NCBI RefSeq assembly: GCF_040412425.1
Contig: NC_089741.1
Span: 36,253,420-36,317,419, forward strand
DNA length: 64,000 nt
Direction: 5' to 3'
Origin: Macrobrachium rosenbergii
Lineage: Eukaryota; Arthropoda; Malacostraca; Decapoda; Palaemonidae
Position numbers and translations under genes: made by a program. The notes below the pieces were generated by a model. It saw only the letters and a list, made by a program, of their open reading frames with translations. It was not told the DNA's origin and searched no databases. This document shows positions 13,840 to 43,468 of this stretch, piece after piece; the stretch's first letter is position 1; each line of letters opens with the position of its first letter.

Positions 13840-14632
13840 AATGTCTCTCTTGTGACTGGCGTGTAGATATTTCTCTCTCTTTCTAAATGTAAAGTCCAAG
13901 TCTTGTGACTGGCGTGTAGATATTCTCTCTATCTCTCTCTCTTTAACTGTAAAGTCCAAGTCTTGTGACTGGCGTGTAGATATTCTCTCTCTCTCTTTCT
14001 TTAAATATAAAGTCCATGTCTTGTGACTGGCGTGTAGATATTCTCTCTATCTCTCTCTCTTTAACTGTAAAGTCCAAGTCTTGTGACTGGCGTGTAGATA
14101 TTCTCTCTCTCTCTCTCTCTCTTTAACTGTAAAGTCCAAGTCTTGTGACTGGCGTGTAGATATCTCTCTCTCTCTCTCTCTCTCTTTCTAAATGTAAAGT
14201 CCATGTCTTGTGACTGGCGTGTAGATATTCTCTCTATCTCTCTCTCTTTAACTGTAAAGTCCAAGTCTTGTGACTGGCGTGTAGATATTCTCTCTATCTC
14301 TCTCTCTTTAACTGTAAAGTCCAAGTCTTGTGACTGGCGTGTAGATATTCTCTCTCTCTCTCTCTCTCTCTCCTCTTCTCTCTCTAGATCTTTCTCTCTC
14401 TCTCTCTCTCTCTTCTAAATGTAAAGTCCATGTCTTGTGACTGGCGTGTAGATATTCTCTCTATCTCTCTCTCTTTAACCGTAAAGTCCAAGTCTTGTGA
14501 CTGGCGTGTAGATATTTTTTTTCTCTCTCTCTCTTTCTGAATGTAAAGTCCATGTCTTGTGACTGGCGTGTAGATATTCTCTCTCTCCAAATGTAAAGTC
14601 CAAGTCTTGTGACTGGTATGTAGATATGAAGG
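13690..14632. repeat. TC-linked tandem array, about 14 units
   Basis: A constant core, gtaaagtccaagtcttgtga plus ctggcgtgtagatatt, alternates with variable (TC)n spacers. The period is about 60 bp. The core differs mainly at one position (ccaTgtc versus ccaAgtc). Confidence 0.92.
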
Positions 14633-15291
14633 CCATTTAAATTTGCCTTTTCATGGAAGACAAAGCCCACTGCCTTTGTTTTTTTTAATAAAGACAAACA
14701 CACTTCCCTGGTCTTTCTTTTAGATACAAGGGCAACTCTCTCTCTCACTTTTATTGTGGTAATACTTTGAGACGTCTATGAGAAGCGCTTGGGACACCAT
14801 ACTAGCGTTAGCTTCTTTTTTTTTTTTTTTTTTTAAATTGTCATCGCAAAACTTCCGTGTCTTCAGCGACGACCTCGGAAATAGCAACTCCGCATTCCTC
14901 CAGGTTTTCTGAATGCTTCAGTTTATTTAATTTTCCTTAATCTTTATCAGTATACCTGTTAATCGAAGTTCATATTTTTTCAGTCACGATTACTGACATA
15001 ACTCTTGTTTATCTGGTGCGGAAAATTGTGGCTTCGATAAAACTTGAATATCCGTCGTCTCTCTCACTATCAGCTCCAATAAATATTTATAACGGCATTA
15101 ATAAAAATATGCTTGCATGGTGAGAGATTTGGCAGGCAAAATTCGTCATTACGCCGCTGTACATGAAGTCCGGATTGGCATGGAATTCCTTACATGTGCG
15201 ACCCCCGCCCCTGCCCACCACCCGTCTACTTTTATTGCAAAGCCAATGGGTCACGCAGCCAAATGCGCTTTTATAGACCAGGCCTGAAGGA

Positions 15292-15293
<2 letters not shown>

Positions 15294-15333
<40 letters not shown>

Positions 15334-15345
15334 AGAGAGAGAGAG
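15294..15345. repeat. (GA)n microsatellite
   Basis: About 25 GA units with one AATG interruption. Confidence 0.95.
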
Positions 15346-15740
15346 GTTATAAGCAACAAAGAACAATGTTTTAAAGGAAGGAAGTTATAAGTCAGGAAAA
15401 ACAGAAAAAAAAAGAGAATTCCAAATCAGTAAAAAAAAAAAAAAAAAAAAAAAAAAACACTGGGTGAATCTGTGTTGCAGTCCGACAATTAACGAGTTCC
15501 TTCGAGAATCTCTTTGCATCATAAGCTAAGAACACAATTTATTCAATGGAAGCCATGTAATTTATTTCAATTTATGATAAAAAAAAAAGACACATTGCAA
15601 CATCAAATTTCGTAATCATGTTGCGTCACACACTCTTGAATTGAGTAACACATAACTTTTCATATCAATAATAGTCTCTGTTCTGTGTTGAATGTACATT
15701 TCTATTAGCGGGATACTATCGGCCTAAGCACACTAGCCAT

Positions 15741-15743
<3 letters not shown>

Positions 15744-15813
<70 letters not shown>
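15744..15813. repeat. (AC)n microsatellite
   Basis: About 34 uninterrupted AC units, about 550 bp upstream of the PPP1R14-like start codon. Confidence 0.97.
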
Positions 15814-15817
<4 letters not shown>

Positions 15818-16366
15818 GTTGAATTCATTCAGAGGCCTACTAGCAGAGCGGAGCTGTGGCTATAGGAACGGTCTAGGTCTTTTCATTAAGTAAATTGCCA
15901 ACTGAAATCACTGTGTAGTACTTGTTACTCATTTATTGTTAGACTCTTCTGTTTGGCTGCCAAACATTACTCGGTGTCACATTGCCATACAAAAGTGTCA
16001 CAATCGACTTATCTGTTTGTTTTTGTGGTCGGAAGGTAAACCTCAGATAGCGATTTGCTCGGACACTATTCGGCGTACCAGGGTGAGTGAGGAATCTTGT
16101 GATATAAAAAAAGTGCATTCGAGAATGGCAGTGTTGTTTGGGCAGGAGCGAGGCCACTTAGAAATGCAGACCGTCTCGGAGAGAAGAGTACTCTGAACAA
16201 GTGTGAAAAAGTAGGTAACTGAATCAGAACAATAACGCTTGAAATAAAATGTCTCCCAGGAAAGCCTCGTAGAGCAACGAGAATCAGTGACGTTACCGGA
16301 ATATACTGTATACATAGTGTGAATTCATTTTTCTTCGTCGTAACTGTTCACATCTGAACGGCGATC

Positions 16367-32946
<16,580 letters not shown>

Positions 32947-35900
32947 AGAAGTGAAATAGCTAATTTGTGTGTTCCATGTGTACTCACGGCTCCATCTACA
33001 TCTGAGGTCTTGTTTACCAGAGACATCAAAGGAACTGTAATGGCTGTTGTCTGGTGTGCTCCTTGGCTCTTATCGTGAAGTGTGTAGAAATGATGTTAAA
33101 AGCAGTATTTCAGAGTGAATATTTATATATATACAAGATATATATACGTTAGTCTATATATATCTACTTATATATACCTTTGCTTAAGGGCGACTCAATG
33201 TGATGCTGGTTGTTGTCAATGTCATCGCCCGAGACTGATATAGATTTTGGCAGTCTTGGAGTCAGAGAGGTTCTGAATTAGGCTCTTCTTTACAATGAGG
33301 AAGATGCTGAAGAAGCTGGATTCACAATGAAGGGAAGACCTGGCAAGATGGTGTCCTTGCAACTGCTTATTCAGGGAAATGTAGGAGAGAATGAAGAAAG
33401 GAATGTTTATCAAGCCCTCCAATGGAAACAGTTAGCAGGAATCATAAGCGAATAGAGATATCATGGCCCAGTCTTGCTCATTAATGACTTGTTCAGCTGT
33501 GTACTGATATCAGAAATTGTTGATGGTATGGGCCGTCAGTGAGTATGTAATGTAATTGATTTTAATACTTTTCTATTACATATATAGTATATATATATAT
33601 TATTTGTTTTTTCTTATTTGATGTGCAACAGGCACATGCTGCTAAACTTAATACTTTTTTGAGCATTTGAATATGAGAAACTTGAAGCAGACTTTAGTAT
33701 TGGGAAGATGGTGTAGACTGCTAATTATTAGAAGAATTTAGGTATTATAGGCAAAGTAGCTAGTCTCTGGCATTAACGCAACAAAACAATCTCATCTGTT
33801 ACTAATACTGATCTTGGTAATATTCTTTAGTACACATTTTCAATTTGTATGAGATGCGTCAAATTCGTTGAAACTACCGGTTTTTCTATTTAAGAGACTG
33901 AATCAGCAAAATTGCTAAAAAGTGTTTATAGTCCAGAAAATTTGTTTGAATTAGAAATCAGTTCCACAGTATTTTGTTACAATATGGATACTATGAGCAC
34001 TTTTGATTATTTTGCAGAAATACATATGGAATTTTTATATAAATGGTTGTAGCAATCACCCATTGGCAACTCCTTGTTTCAAACCTTATGTGTCCGGAGG
34101 AAAGAATTCTTCAACTTTAGCACTTCCTTACATTGGTGCTTCTCTGTCATATGAAAAGGAACCTCATTTTATCTTTGCTGAAAGTTAGTACAAGAACTTT
34201 AGGTAAGTTTCAGCTCATACTTTTTGTCTTTATTATTGTCAGTGATACTTCACTGCTGTAGACATTCGTCCTGTTTTTGGTTATTTTCTGATGTCTTAGT
34301 TTTATGTATTAATCTTTACTGCTACTAGAGAGTAGTACGTATTGTTTGCATTTATTGTCACTTGTTTGTTACAGATTTTGTTGAAGATACAGTCACGTTT
34401 ATTTTGCCATTATTGATGCTGGACAGCTGTTTTAATTTTCATTGTTATTTAATGCTGTTGGCAATCCACCATTATACTTTTTATACCAAGTAGGCTATAT
34501 TTTGTCTTCATAAGTTGCAATCAAGATTTGATATTTGCTTAGAAATGTACTGGAAATAACACCCAAATACAACAGTTGAATCTACACGTCCTTTTATGGT
34601 GAAATTCCAGCACAAATGTCTTCAGGATTCCCCACCTTCTTACACCCAAATTCCCTTATACTGTGCTCCAAGCCATATATGTGTGTGTGGCTGAGTACTG
34701 AAGTAATGTAGTGAGGCTTGTATGATGATAATCTTAATAATAATGAGATTAGTAGATCTGTAGCATTAGTAAGCGACAATGATGCTGTCATTTTCATACA
34801 GTTACTTGAGGCTGCCATTTAGAATCATTATATATCTGTATACAAGGATCAAAATGCTGGATAAGGCTTGAACTGAAAAGATTGTAAGGGAAATGATATC
34901 AAAAAATATATATAAATAAATATATATATATATATATTTTGAGACATATATGTCAATGTAGTTAACCTTATTCTCCTTTTATACAATGCAGAGGAAAAGC
35001 AGCTTTATTGACATTATATTCTAGTCTCAGAATCCCTTTTCATTCAGATAAAACTTGTCTCTCACTTGGGTTGTCATTTCCTGCCCTGTGAAAGAAAGCC
35101 ATTTCACATGGATACGTTTGTTTACGATGATTTTATTAAAAGGTTCGGAAGAAAAATCACTGTATGTATATCGTAGACGTTAAGGAAGTTTTTACTATGT
35201 TGTGATGTACTGAAACATAAAATGCTATTGTAAGGATCTCATTTTATGCCTCCAATTTGATAAGGTGAACATACAGTAATATGTTTCCTTTGTGTTTTCA
35301 TAGTACAGTATTGCATAAAACGTCTTGCAGGAAAAGAATTTAAAAGAATTTTGTATGCTTTTTGTACATGCTAAAAATGGGTATTATTTGCAATTTCCAA
35401 TTTGTTGCATTTGCATTTTGATAATATTGATTGACAATAAGAATTCAAACATGTAGTAGAGAAGCAAATATGCTAAATATGTTTACGAATCAGTATACTA
35501 CAGTTGCTTGAATAGAGGCACAAGTTTCTTTACAGATTTGTTTAACAGTGTATTGTGAGTACTGTGTATGAAATTTTTACTTTTGTGCATGAACAATGTT
35601 ACATTGCATTACGGGTTTTCAACCCAGATTTTGAGAGAGACAATAAAGTTGATAAACATGTAATAATGAAATATATATTTTCATACAACTCAGTTCATAT
35701 CCTCTGGTGTGTGTTTTATTATATAGTCAGCTTGCTTCAGTATTCTTGTGAAGTAGAAACCATTGCCATGCTATAGGCCACTGCATCAGCAATTTACCAA
35801 GGAGGCAAGATCCCCTTGGTAGCAAGCATCATTAAGGTGTGTCATCAGAGAGAAAATTCACTGTCGTCACATCCTTCCATGGGTATGCCTTCCGGTTAAG

Positions 35901-36400
35901 CTGTGTGCGTGTGCTTTTAGTTTCCTGCATTTACTGCTAACAGACATTGATGTCTTCAACCAGTAAAGGATAGCATTGATCCAACAGCAAGCTTAAGGTA
36001 GGCCAACCTTTCTCTGTTTCTCCTCCTTCCAAACCAAAGATTGTCACGCGGAGCCCTTTGGCACATACACCCAACTATAATCCATGTAGAACAGTAGTTG
36101 TTATGGAATATCCAGTCCCCCTTCAGGTTGAGCCACCCCCTTCATTGGCAAGATAGATAAAGCACAAGCTCTAATGAGTGGAACTACTATAGTTTCTGCT
36201 AGGACAGATTTGGTATCCCATTGTCCCTGTTAGATGCTTCCACGACTGGCTTTTTCTTTTGAAGTGAGGAACAATAGCCTTTGATTAATTTGATTTAAGG
36301 CATCATAACATCAATGGTTATTCATACCAGTATCATTATTCACTTATGCAACTGATATCTTAAGCTCCAGAGCCAAAAGTCATCACATTCTTGGTACAGT
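32947..36400 (+). other. AT-rich region downstream of the PPP1R14-like gene (possible long 3' UTR)
   Basis: Unique AT-rich sequence with few repeats, unlike the rest of the window. The candidate poly(A) signal AATAAA is at 35642-35647. Extension of the transcript this far is inferred only from low repeat content and the lack of an earlier clear signal. Confidence 0.35.
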
Positions 36401-36407
36401 GCTGTCT

Positions 36408-36452
36408 AGCTGTTAATCAGCTCAGTGGTCTGGTAAAACTAAGCTATACTTA
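36408..36452 (+). mobile_element. SINE 3'-end fragment
   Basis: ctgttaatcagctcagtggt and ctggtaaaactaagctatac match the 3' end of the unit at 21396-21645. Confidence 0.6.
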
Positions 36453-36694
36453 CTTCTGGGCATACTGTATTTTTAAAAGTACAAGGTGAATCAAGACATA
36501 TCTCCTACATGTTATTTGGACTGGCAAGGTCCCAAGACTGCTGGTACATAACATCTTTTGATCTCAAGGTAAAATTCATTCCTCATAAGTGAATATCTCC
36601 TGGGAGTGATTAAGCTGCTGTTTGCTTTGTTGATTTATTGATTTATTCAATCCCACATGTGCTGGAACCCCCTAAAATTTTACTTATTCTTTAA

Positions 36695-36760
36695 TGGTTG
36701 TTCTGTAACATAGTTGGATTGCAAGCAAATGTCCATGTATATTGGTCTATCACTTTGCAA
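36695..36760 (+). mobile_element. Possible LINE endonuclease start fragment
   Basis: The frame FCNIVGLQANVHVYW resembles the W-N-x-x-G-L-x-A-N start of some LINE endonucleases. Only about 15 residues support it, and it lies 1.9 kb upstream of the RT fragment in the same orientation. Confidence 0.22.
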
Positions 36761-38655
36761 GACTCCACTTTACCCAGTCTGAAGGAAAAGTCCTGTTTTC
36801 ATTCTGTTTGGTCTCTCCCCACCCAGCTGTCCAACTTCTTTGACTTTGCCTTGCTCTTATTTTCTCCTTTCATTAAAGAAGAAATTTTCTTTACTAGCAG
36901 CCTTGTCTTGTTCTATTGGCTCTTGTATCTGCTTCAGTCCAGATCTCTTCCCCCTATTGAGCGTGCAACTTAATTGTACTGTAATGGAAACTGTTGATTA
37001 TGTAGCCATCCTATTGGCTTTTTTGAATCTTCTTATTTTCCTTCATTGTGTGTGTGTGTATGTGTGTGTGTGTGTGTTCTGGTGGTTCTTCTGCCTGCCC
37101 AGAGTACAAGGAATGTGCTTCATCTCCAGACCCAAGCTTGAGAAAGGATAAACCTGTGCATATGTTTTCACTGAGTCTGACCATCCAAAGCTAGCTCTTC
37201 ATAACACTGCCTACTCAATGGAACTTTAGGGCCCACACTCAGAAGGGCAGACAACGAGAGTACGAGTAGAATGTACTATGTGGTAAAAGTTTGGCCAAAG
37301 TTTAAGGAAGCTGATTGTACCTCCCTCACCTGTTGTGTCAGCAGCATGAAGTGGATATGATGGTTCTTGGTACTGAACTGAAGTTGGCTGCAGAGAAGTT
37401 TTGTGCCCACAAGGCCTTGATAAATTAAAAGCACTGAAAGTTGGGCTCTCCCACCTTAATGCAAAACACAGTGTTAACTGTTAGATGATTTTCAAAAGAA
37501 ATAGCTACATTTGGTTGACTAGCATGCATTCATTGGTTCTCAGAACAGCACCCCACTAGAGGCATAGGGCCCTCATGAGTTTTTGCTACAAATTGCTGTC
37601 CTGTACCAGTTCCCCCAGGTCATCCAAACATTTTTCCCATGCCAAGTCCTTCACTGTTCTCAACCTACTTTTACCTTTCACAATCCTTCCTTCCTTCAAC
37701 AGGGCACATTTGTATTTTCGGTACCAGTTTTTCTTCTTCACCATATATATACTCCATCAGCACTCTTTCACATATTGATAGGTGGGTTCCACTCCAGCTA
37801 TTTCTCTAGTCCTTACGTTGGTAACTTTATCCTGCCACTTATTCTTATCCTTCTCAAGACATTAGTATTTACAAGCAGCTGAGCTGTATCAAGATCAGTC
37901 TTACCACAGGCTTATAAATTTGTATATTAGTGTGTAGCTGTGATTTGTTATTTACATAGCAACAAAAAATCATTAATGAGCTTTTCACATGTGCAATCAG
38001 CTTAACCAAGGCCCCCGGCAGCATGAGTCAGGATGTATGGCAGATGGATTAATTTGGTGGTTGGTTGATATAGATTAAGCAGGCCTAATGTCAGCAAGGG
38101 CCCTTGCACAATAAGAGTCCTTCAGTAATGTCAGGGTTTTGAAGAGGCCTGGTGTGGACCTCTAAGCTCAAAGTCAGTGGTTGCTGGCCTCTCCAGTAAC
38201 TTCTTATATGTAATAAACCTCATAGAGTCATCACTAAGTGCAACCCTTGTATTAGCAGAGAGTGCAAAGAATCCTGCACTTTGAAAATAAGAAACTAGAA
38301 TGCCAGAACTTCACATCAATCTAGCAAAATAGATCAACATACAGAAGTCTCCAACATTACAAACTGGATACATACAGTATGTGCTCTTCGAGACCAGATC
38401 ACCTGGAGTTAAATAAATGTTTGGGGAAAGGAATGACATTACTGATTTCTGAAAGAGAAGACAAAAAGAATCTTAATTAGGGTGTAGGTGTGATGGTAAT
38501 TATGCTGGATGTTGGTCTACTTTGCATAAAAATAAAGTTTGTACAATTGGGTACTTTACCCATAATCGAAGGAGTGGGTAAATTCCAGCAGTAGAGGATG
38601 CAATACATGTTACAATCTTACAGTCACCTGTGGATAAGAAAGTTGATTGTAACAG

Positions 38656-38800
38656 CGGAATAATGTCACGATTGTGCCAGTAGTTAAACATGCAAGAGCT
38701 CAAAGTAAAGCCAATAACTATAGCCCTATCTCCTTAACTAGCTGTTTAAGTCAAGTCCATGGGAAAATGGTCAATGCCAGATTAACGAGGCATATGCAAA
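38656..38800 (+). mobile_element. LINE reverse-transcriptase fragment
   Basis: The frame reads NNVTIVPVVKHARAQSK, then ANNYSPISLTSCLSQVHGKM and VNARLTRHMQK. This matches the RT fingers motif of non-LTR elements (S-Y-R-P-I-S-L-T-S-C..M-V-N-A-R-L). The catalytic YADD region is absent: the fragment runs directly into a purine-rich satellite, so only the N-terminal RT piece is present. Confidence 0.75.
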
Positions 38801-40450
38801 AGTCTAAAAATGCTAAGGAATTGACAGAATCAAACCTAACAGAACCGAGGCTAAAAAGAGGCCGTGGAATAGAGAAAAAAAGTTAATGGAATGGTGGTGA
38901 GAAAAGGCAGCATATTCTTGAGCAGAAAAAAAAATCTCTCAGAATAAAGGCCAAAAAATGCCCCTTGAATAGCAGAAAACCAAATGGAATGAGGGTTAAA
39001 AAAAAAATGCTATGGAATGGAGTATGAAATATAACTGTGAAAGGCCCCAAAAATTTATGGGAATACAAACAAAAGGCCCACAGACTACAGCCAAGAAGTC
39101 ATGGAACGGGCAAAAAAAAAAAAAAAAAATCTGAATCTAATAGAATGTAGGCAATCCCATAGAACAAGGGCAAAATCATCATGGAATGAAGGGTAAAAAA
39201 AAAAAAAGACTATGAAATGAAGGTAAAAAATACTACAACACTGAGTAAAAGAAAAAGCCAACATATTGTAGGCCAAAACGAGGCCACAAAATAGAACCAA
39301 AAAATTAACTGAATTGGGTATTACTACCTTTTGAATGTAAGCAAAGAATACAGCACAAAGGAGGAAAAAATCTAACAGAATGCAGGCTAAACACAGGCCA
39401 GGTAATACATAAAGAAAGATCACGGAACGGAGGCAAAAGCTGTGTTGAAAAAAGTTCGTGGAATGTAGGCTAAAAATGCCACAAAATGGAGTAAAAGAAA
39501 TTAAAATTTAATGAACTGAAGACATAAAAAAGGCCATAGAAAAAAATATTCCACAAATGGATGTAAATAGTCATGAAATGGAGGTAAAAAAAAAGGGGGG
39601 GAGGAGGATGTAGGGAAAACATTACAAAGTAGAATTAAACAATCTAACAATGAATGCCAAAAAAAAGATAGTGGAATACAAAAAAATAAATAAAATGGAG
39701 ACAATAAGTTAAAGATTGGAGATTAAGAAAAGGTCAATACAGGAAAAAAAATTATATGAAATGGACATATAAATAAATGCACTTAGCAAGAGCATTGGAA
39801 TGCAACTAAACCATGGAATGAATGGAAAAAAAAAAACAAAAGCCAAAAATGTAACAGGATGGAGACAGTAACCCTCGCAATGGAAGTGAAAAGGCCTAAG
39901 AATTCAGGCAGAACAAAAAAAAAAAAAGGAAATAGAAGCCAAAAAGGGGATATGGGCAAATACGAAAAATAAACATACAAAATGAAGCCAGAGTATCCAT
40001 GGAATGAAAGCTTAAAAAAGCCACTGAATGCAGGCCAAAAAATGCCCTGAAAAAGGGTTAAAAACTATAATGCAGGCAATAAAAAAAACTGACATGCAAA
40101 AATGCCACGGAAAGAAGTAAAACATCTAAAGAATGGAGGACAAGAACGGACAATTCAAAAATATGAACAGGAACGAAGTTAAAGAAAAACCATGGAATTT
40201 AGGCAATCGATGGACAAATTGGGTGTTAAAATGAAAAAGCCCGAATGCAGGTAAAAAAAGAATGGCAACAAAATGTAAAGGAACTGAAGCAAGAAAAGGG
40301 TTATGGAACTGAGACAAAAACCTCTTAAAATGGGGCCAAAAATGTAACGAAATAACAAAAAAAAGCAAAGGTAAAAAAAAAAAAACCATGGAATGTGGGC
40401 AAAAAATACCAGATATGGATGTTAAAAACCATGCAGGCGAAATAAAATTA
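38800..40450 (+). repeat. Purine-rich degenerate satellite, GGAATG-type
   Basis: About 1.65 kb is built from diverged units of roughly 37 bp with the core CATGGAATGNAGGCAAAAA. The + strand is strongly A/G-rich and contains many A runs of 6-12. Matches to ggaat-g recur at about 38888, 38985, 39014, 39183, 39461, 39796, 40010 and 40389. It starts where the LINE RT fragment ends and stops at an (AT)n tract (40495). No coding potential. Confidence 0.75.
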
Positions 40451-40493
40451 TATAACTCAATTTAAGCAAAAAAAATATATATAAAAAATAATA

Positions 40494-40494
<1 letters not shown>

Positions 40495-40549
<55 letters not shown>
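40495..40549. repeat. (AT)n microsatellite
   Basis: About 27 AT units directly after the purine-rich satellite. Confidence 0.95.
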
Positions 40550-40550
<1 letters not shown>

Positions 40551-40559
40551 GCAAAGTAT

Positions 40560-42323
40560 TATGAACTTAGCTACACGACGAATGAAGGGTCTCCAGCCAT
40601 ATATATAAAAGAAATAAAACTGGTACCCCAAGATTCCACAAAAGTTGATTTTCTTAATTCTTAATAGCAGTAGTTTCACTGGACACAACTGGGAAATATT
40701 TGCTGAGGATGTCATAATGACACCAGGTGGCCAAACGCTTCAAAGTCGACTTTTTTTCAGTCTTTTTCTCTGACGATTGAAGGTATAAGATGCGTGCCAG
40801 CTTTCTGGCTCAAATGTAAACCGCACAAACACATAAAATATCTCATGTTATCGAAATAAATACTTCATCGTCTCGATCAAAGAAAATCCCTCGCTTTAAC
40901 CTGGAAATATAACCCAACTAGACTCACACCCAAGACCTACACGTGAGGTGAAACCGTGAAGGCGGCAATGTGTGTTTCCACGCGTCAACTAAATATGGGT
41001 CGGCTGCCAAGCGTTTACTGAACGCGATAAACCGATAAACCTCAATGTGACTTGCTCACCACCCTATCAGATGTGTGTGTGTGTGTGTGTTTGTAGCAAC
41101 GCGACTGACGTCAGCATCTGCCTCGCTACCAGACTAAAGCAATGATGTTCCTTAACCCTTAACTGCTGAGAAAGAGAGAGAGAGTGGGTGAGAGAGGTCC
41201 CTTTGCCTTACACCATGGTAGAGGTCTTGTGTCATTGATACTACGAGTTAGGACACCAGTTTTAAAAGAAGCCTAATTCGTATGATTGACGATGGGTTAA
41301 TACGAAATCAACTTCCATCTGGATAGCGAAAGTGAAAAGGTTTCCTATTTTGTGCTTGGTGTTCGCCCCAAAAGTTAGACATTTTTAATGTGCAGTCGTG
41401 GAAACAATTCAGAAGTCCGAAACTATTACTAGAGAGAAAAACTACTTTGGTACTGAAAAAAATACAGATTTGGGAAAGTGGTGGACGGATAAACTAAAAT
41501 TTCAAGAGTTTCAGATAACCGCGAACCCAACACGTGCGTAGGCCTATGGTAAACGTGCCTGTGCGTGCTTAAGCACACTGAATTCTATAAAAAGTCCGAT
41601 TGTCTTGAAAACATGAGTTTGCTTAGAAAAAATATACAACAGCCACTGTCTTTTCCATCCCCCGAGATCTCGGCCTAACTATTCCGTCAAGACTCGAGTA
41701 TATTATTATTTCAGATAGTCTACAGTTTCTTTAATAAGTTGCTTTTTTTTACCGCTAACATTTGTTTAATCGTTATGTCCTTGATTCATTTCCTAGATTT
41801 CTGTAATTTTCACATCTTGCTAGTTACTTAGGCCACTTATTGAATAGTCTGGATACCGTGAGCTCAAATTCAATTGTATTATCTTCTCTTGCATGGCTCC
41901 ATTCATTTATATTCGTCAATGGTTATTCGTGCAGTTACGTTTTCAGTGGCGCAATGCTGTAAGTGATCTAAATATTCCAGTTTCACAATCTTTATTGCCA
42001 CGTATGTGAAAATGCGTTTTATATTTAAATACAATAAGGTCGGCGTTTTCGTTTTAAAATCTCACCATTCAACTCGAGTCACCGTGACGCTTGTGACTTG
42101 ATACGTCCTGTGAAAACAATCGTTTATTCTCCGTGTTTCCCTAAAGACAAAAGGTTATCATCTATTAACGAGAATTATAGCTAAAGTTTCACTTATGATT
42201 TCGAATTGACAATACATCTGTCAGTTGTTTACAGCTGTGGAAATAATCTAGTAATGAGATAATTCGTTATTTTTTTGGTAACGTATTTGATCGCATGGAT
42301 GCAAACCCAGTTATCAGAGTGAG

Positions 42324-42377
<54 letters not shown>

Positions 42378-43300
42378 ATTAGCCCTCTACTCGAGTGGAC
42401 GGGATGCATAATATCGTACTGTATTGCCAACTAATGGCTGTTTTAATCTATATTTGTTACAACACACACAATCGTCAAGAACACGAAAACGCTTCTTTGA
42501 GAAACTATTTTCCACAGAATGGAGGCGAGCGCACGGGTGGGTAGGAGGGGATCGTGCAAATCTAACCTCACTGGAGAAATGACAGATTTGGCGGTAGTCA
42601 GTACTTACTTGCGTCAGAAGATATATTAAGAGAGAGAGAGATTTTGAGCTCTAAAGGCCCTACGTGCCTTCTTGACCTGTTTCAGTAACGCAAGGGCGCA
42701 CGAGTGGTCGTGATGCAACATAACTGGCAACTCGAAGGAATTTCTTTCAAAAGATATATAAAAAAATAAAGAAAACACGACTGAGTGTCAGAGAAGGGGG
42801 AGGAGGGTATATATATATATATATATATATAGGGGGTGGATGAGTAGGGAGGGGTGGGGTAAGTGATGTAGGTTATGACAACTTGGCGATAGTCCATGTT
42901 CAAGTACGTCAGGTGGTATATCAAATGAGAGAGAGAGAGAGAAAGAGCTGTAAGGTACAGATAATCGAGGAGACTACAGATAGTCTGCCTATCTGCCTAT
43001 CTGTTACGATGTTTTTTTTTTTTTTTAAGAAAGATGCGTTGTTCCCACAACATTCGCAACTGATGTTGCGCTATAAAAGCGTCATTTCACATTCTAATAA
43101 CGAACACCCGTGAGACTAATTCTTCCCACAGACACCCAGACGAAATTGGTAATCCCGTAATGAAGTGGTTCGATAAAACTGATCCTTTCTGTTGCATTTA
43201 GTGCTTTTGAATTCTCTTTTTTCCTCTGTGATAAGTTCTCTCGGCAAATTACAAGTAGTACAGAACTGTCTTTGAAAAGCTGATCGACATCATTCCTTCT
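40560..43300. other. Intergenic region upstream of the methyltransferase-like gene
   Basis: Short GT and GA repeats, (ATT)n, a (TA)n at 42808-42831, and one TAGGCCTA at 41539. No gene recognised; the promoter of the methyltransferase-like gene should lie at its right end, but no TATA or initiator is convincing. Confidence 0.4.
42328..42376. repeat. (ATT)n microsatellite
   Basis: About 16 ATT units, about 1 kb upstream of the methyltransferase-like gene. Confidence 0.95.
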
Positions 43301-43317
43301 GCAGAAGCTTCGTCACG

Positions 43318-43468
43318 ATGAGTGTCAGCAACCTTGAGGAACTGTCAGACCTGACACGTCCGAGGGACGATGTCAGTGACAGCGGCTCACTTGACAGTGA
43401 TGGCGAAGCACCCTGTGAACCCCTGTCACCGTCCATTATCAAAAGGGTTCTGGCGTTTTATAATAAAG
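43318..43468 (+). CDS. Methyltransferase-like exon 1
   Basis: Starts MSVSNLEELSDL after TCACG and ends AAAG/gtaaag in phase 1. It is acidic and Ser/Asp-rich, then a helix-like SIIKRVLAFYNK. The following intron is only 275 bp and is mostly a roughly 60-bp tandem repeat. Confidence 0.75.

Noticed and set aside
38883..40389. Several 60-110-aa minus-strand Phe/Leu-rich frames
   Set aside because: All arise from the purine-rich satellite read on the complementary strand.
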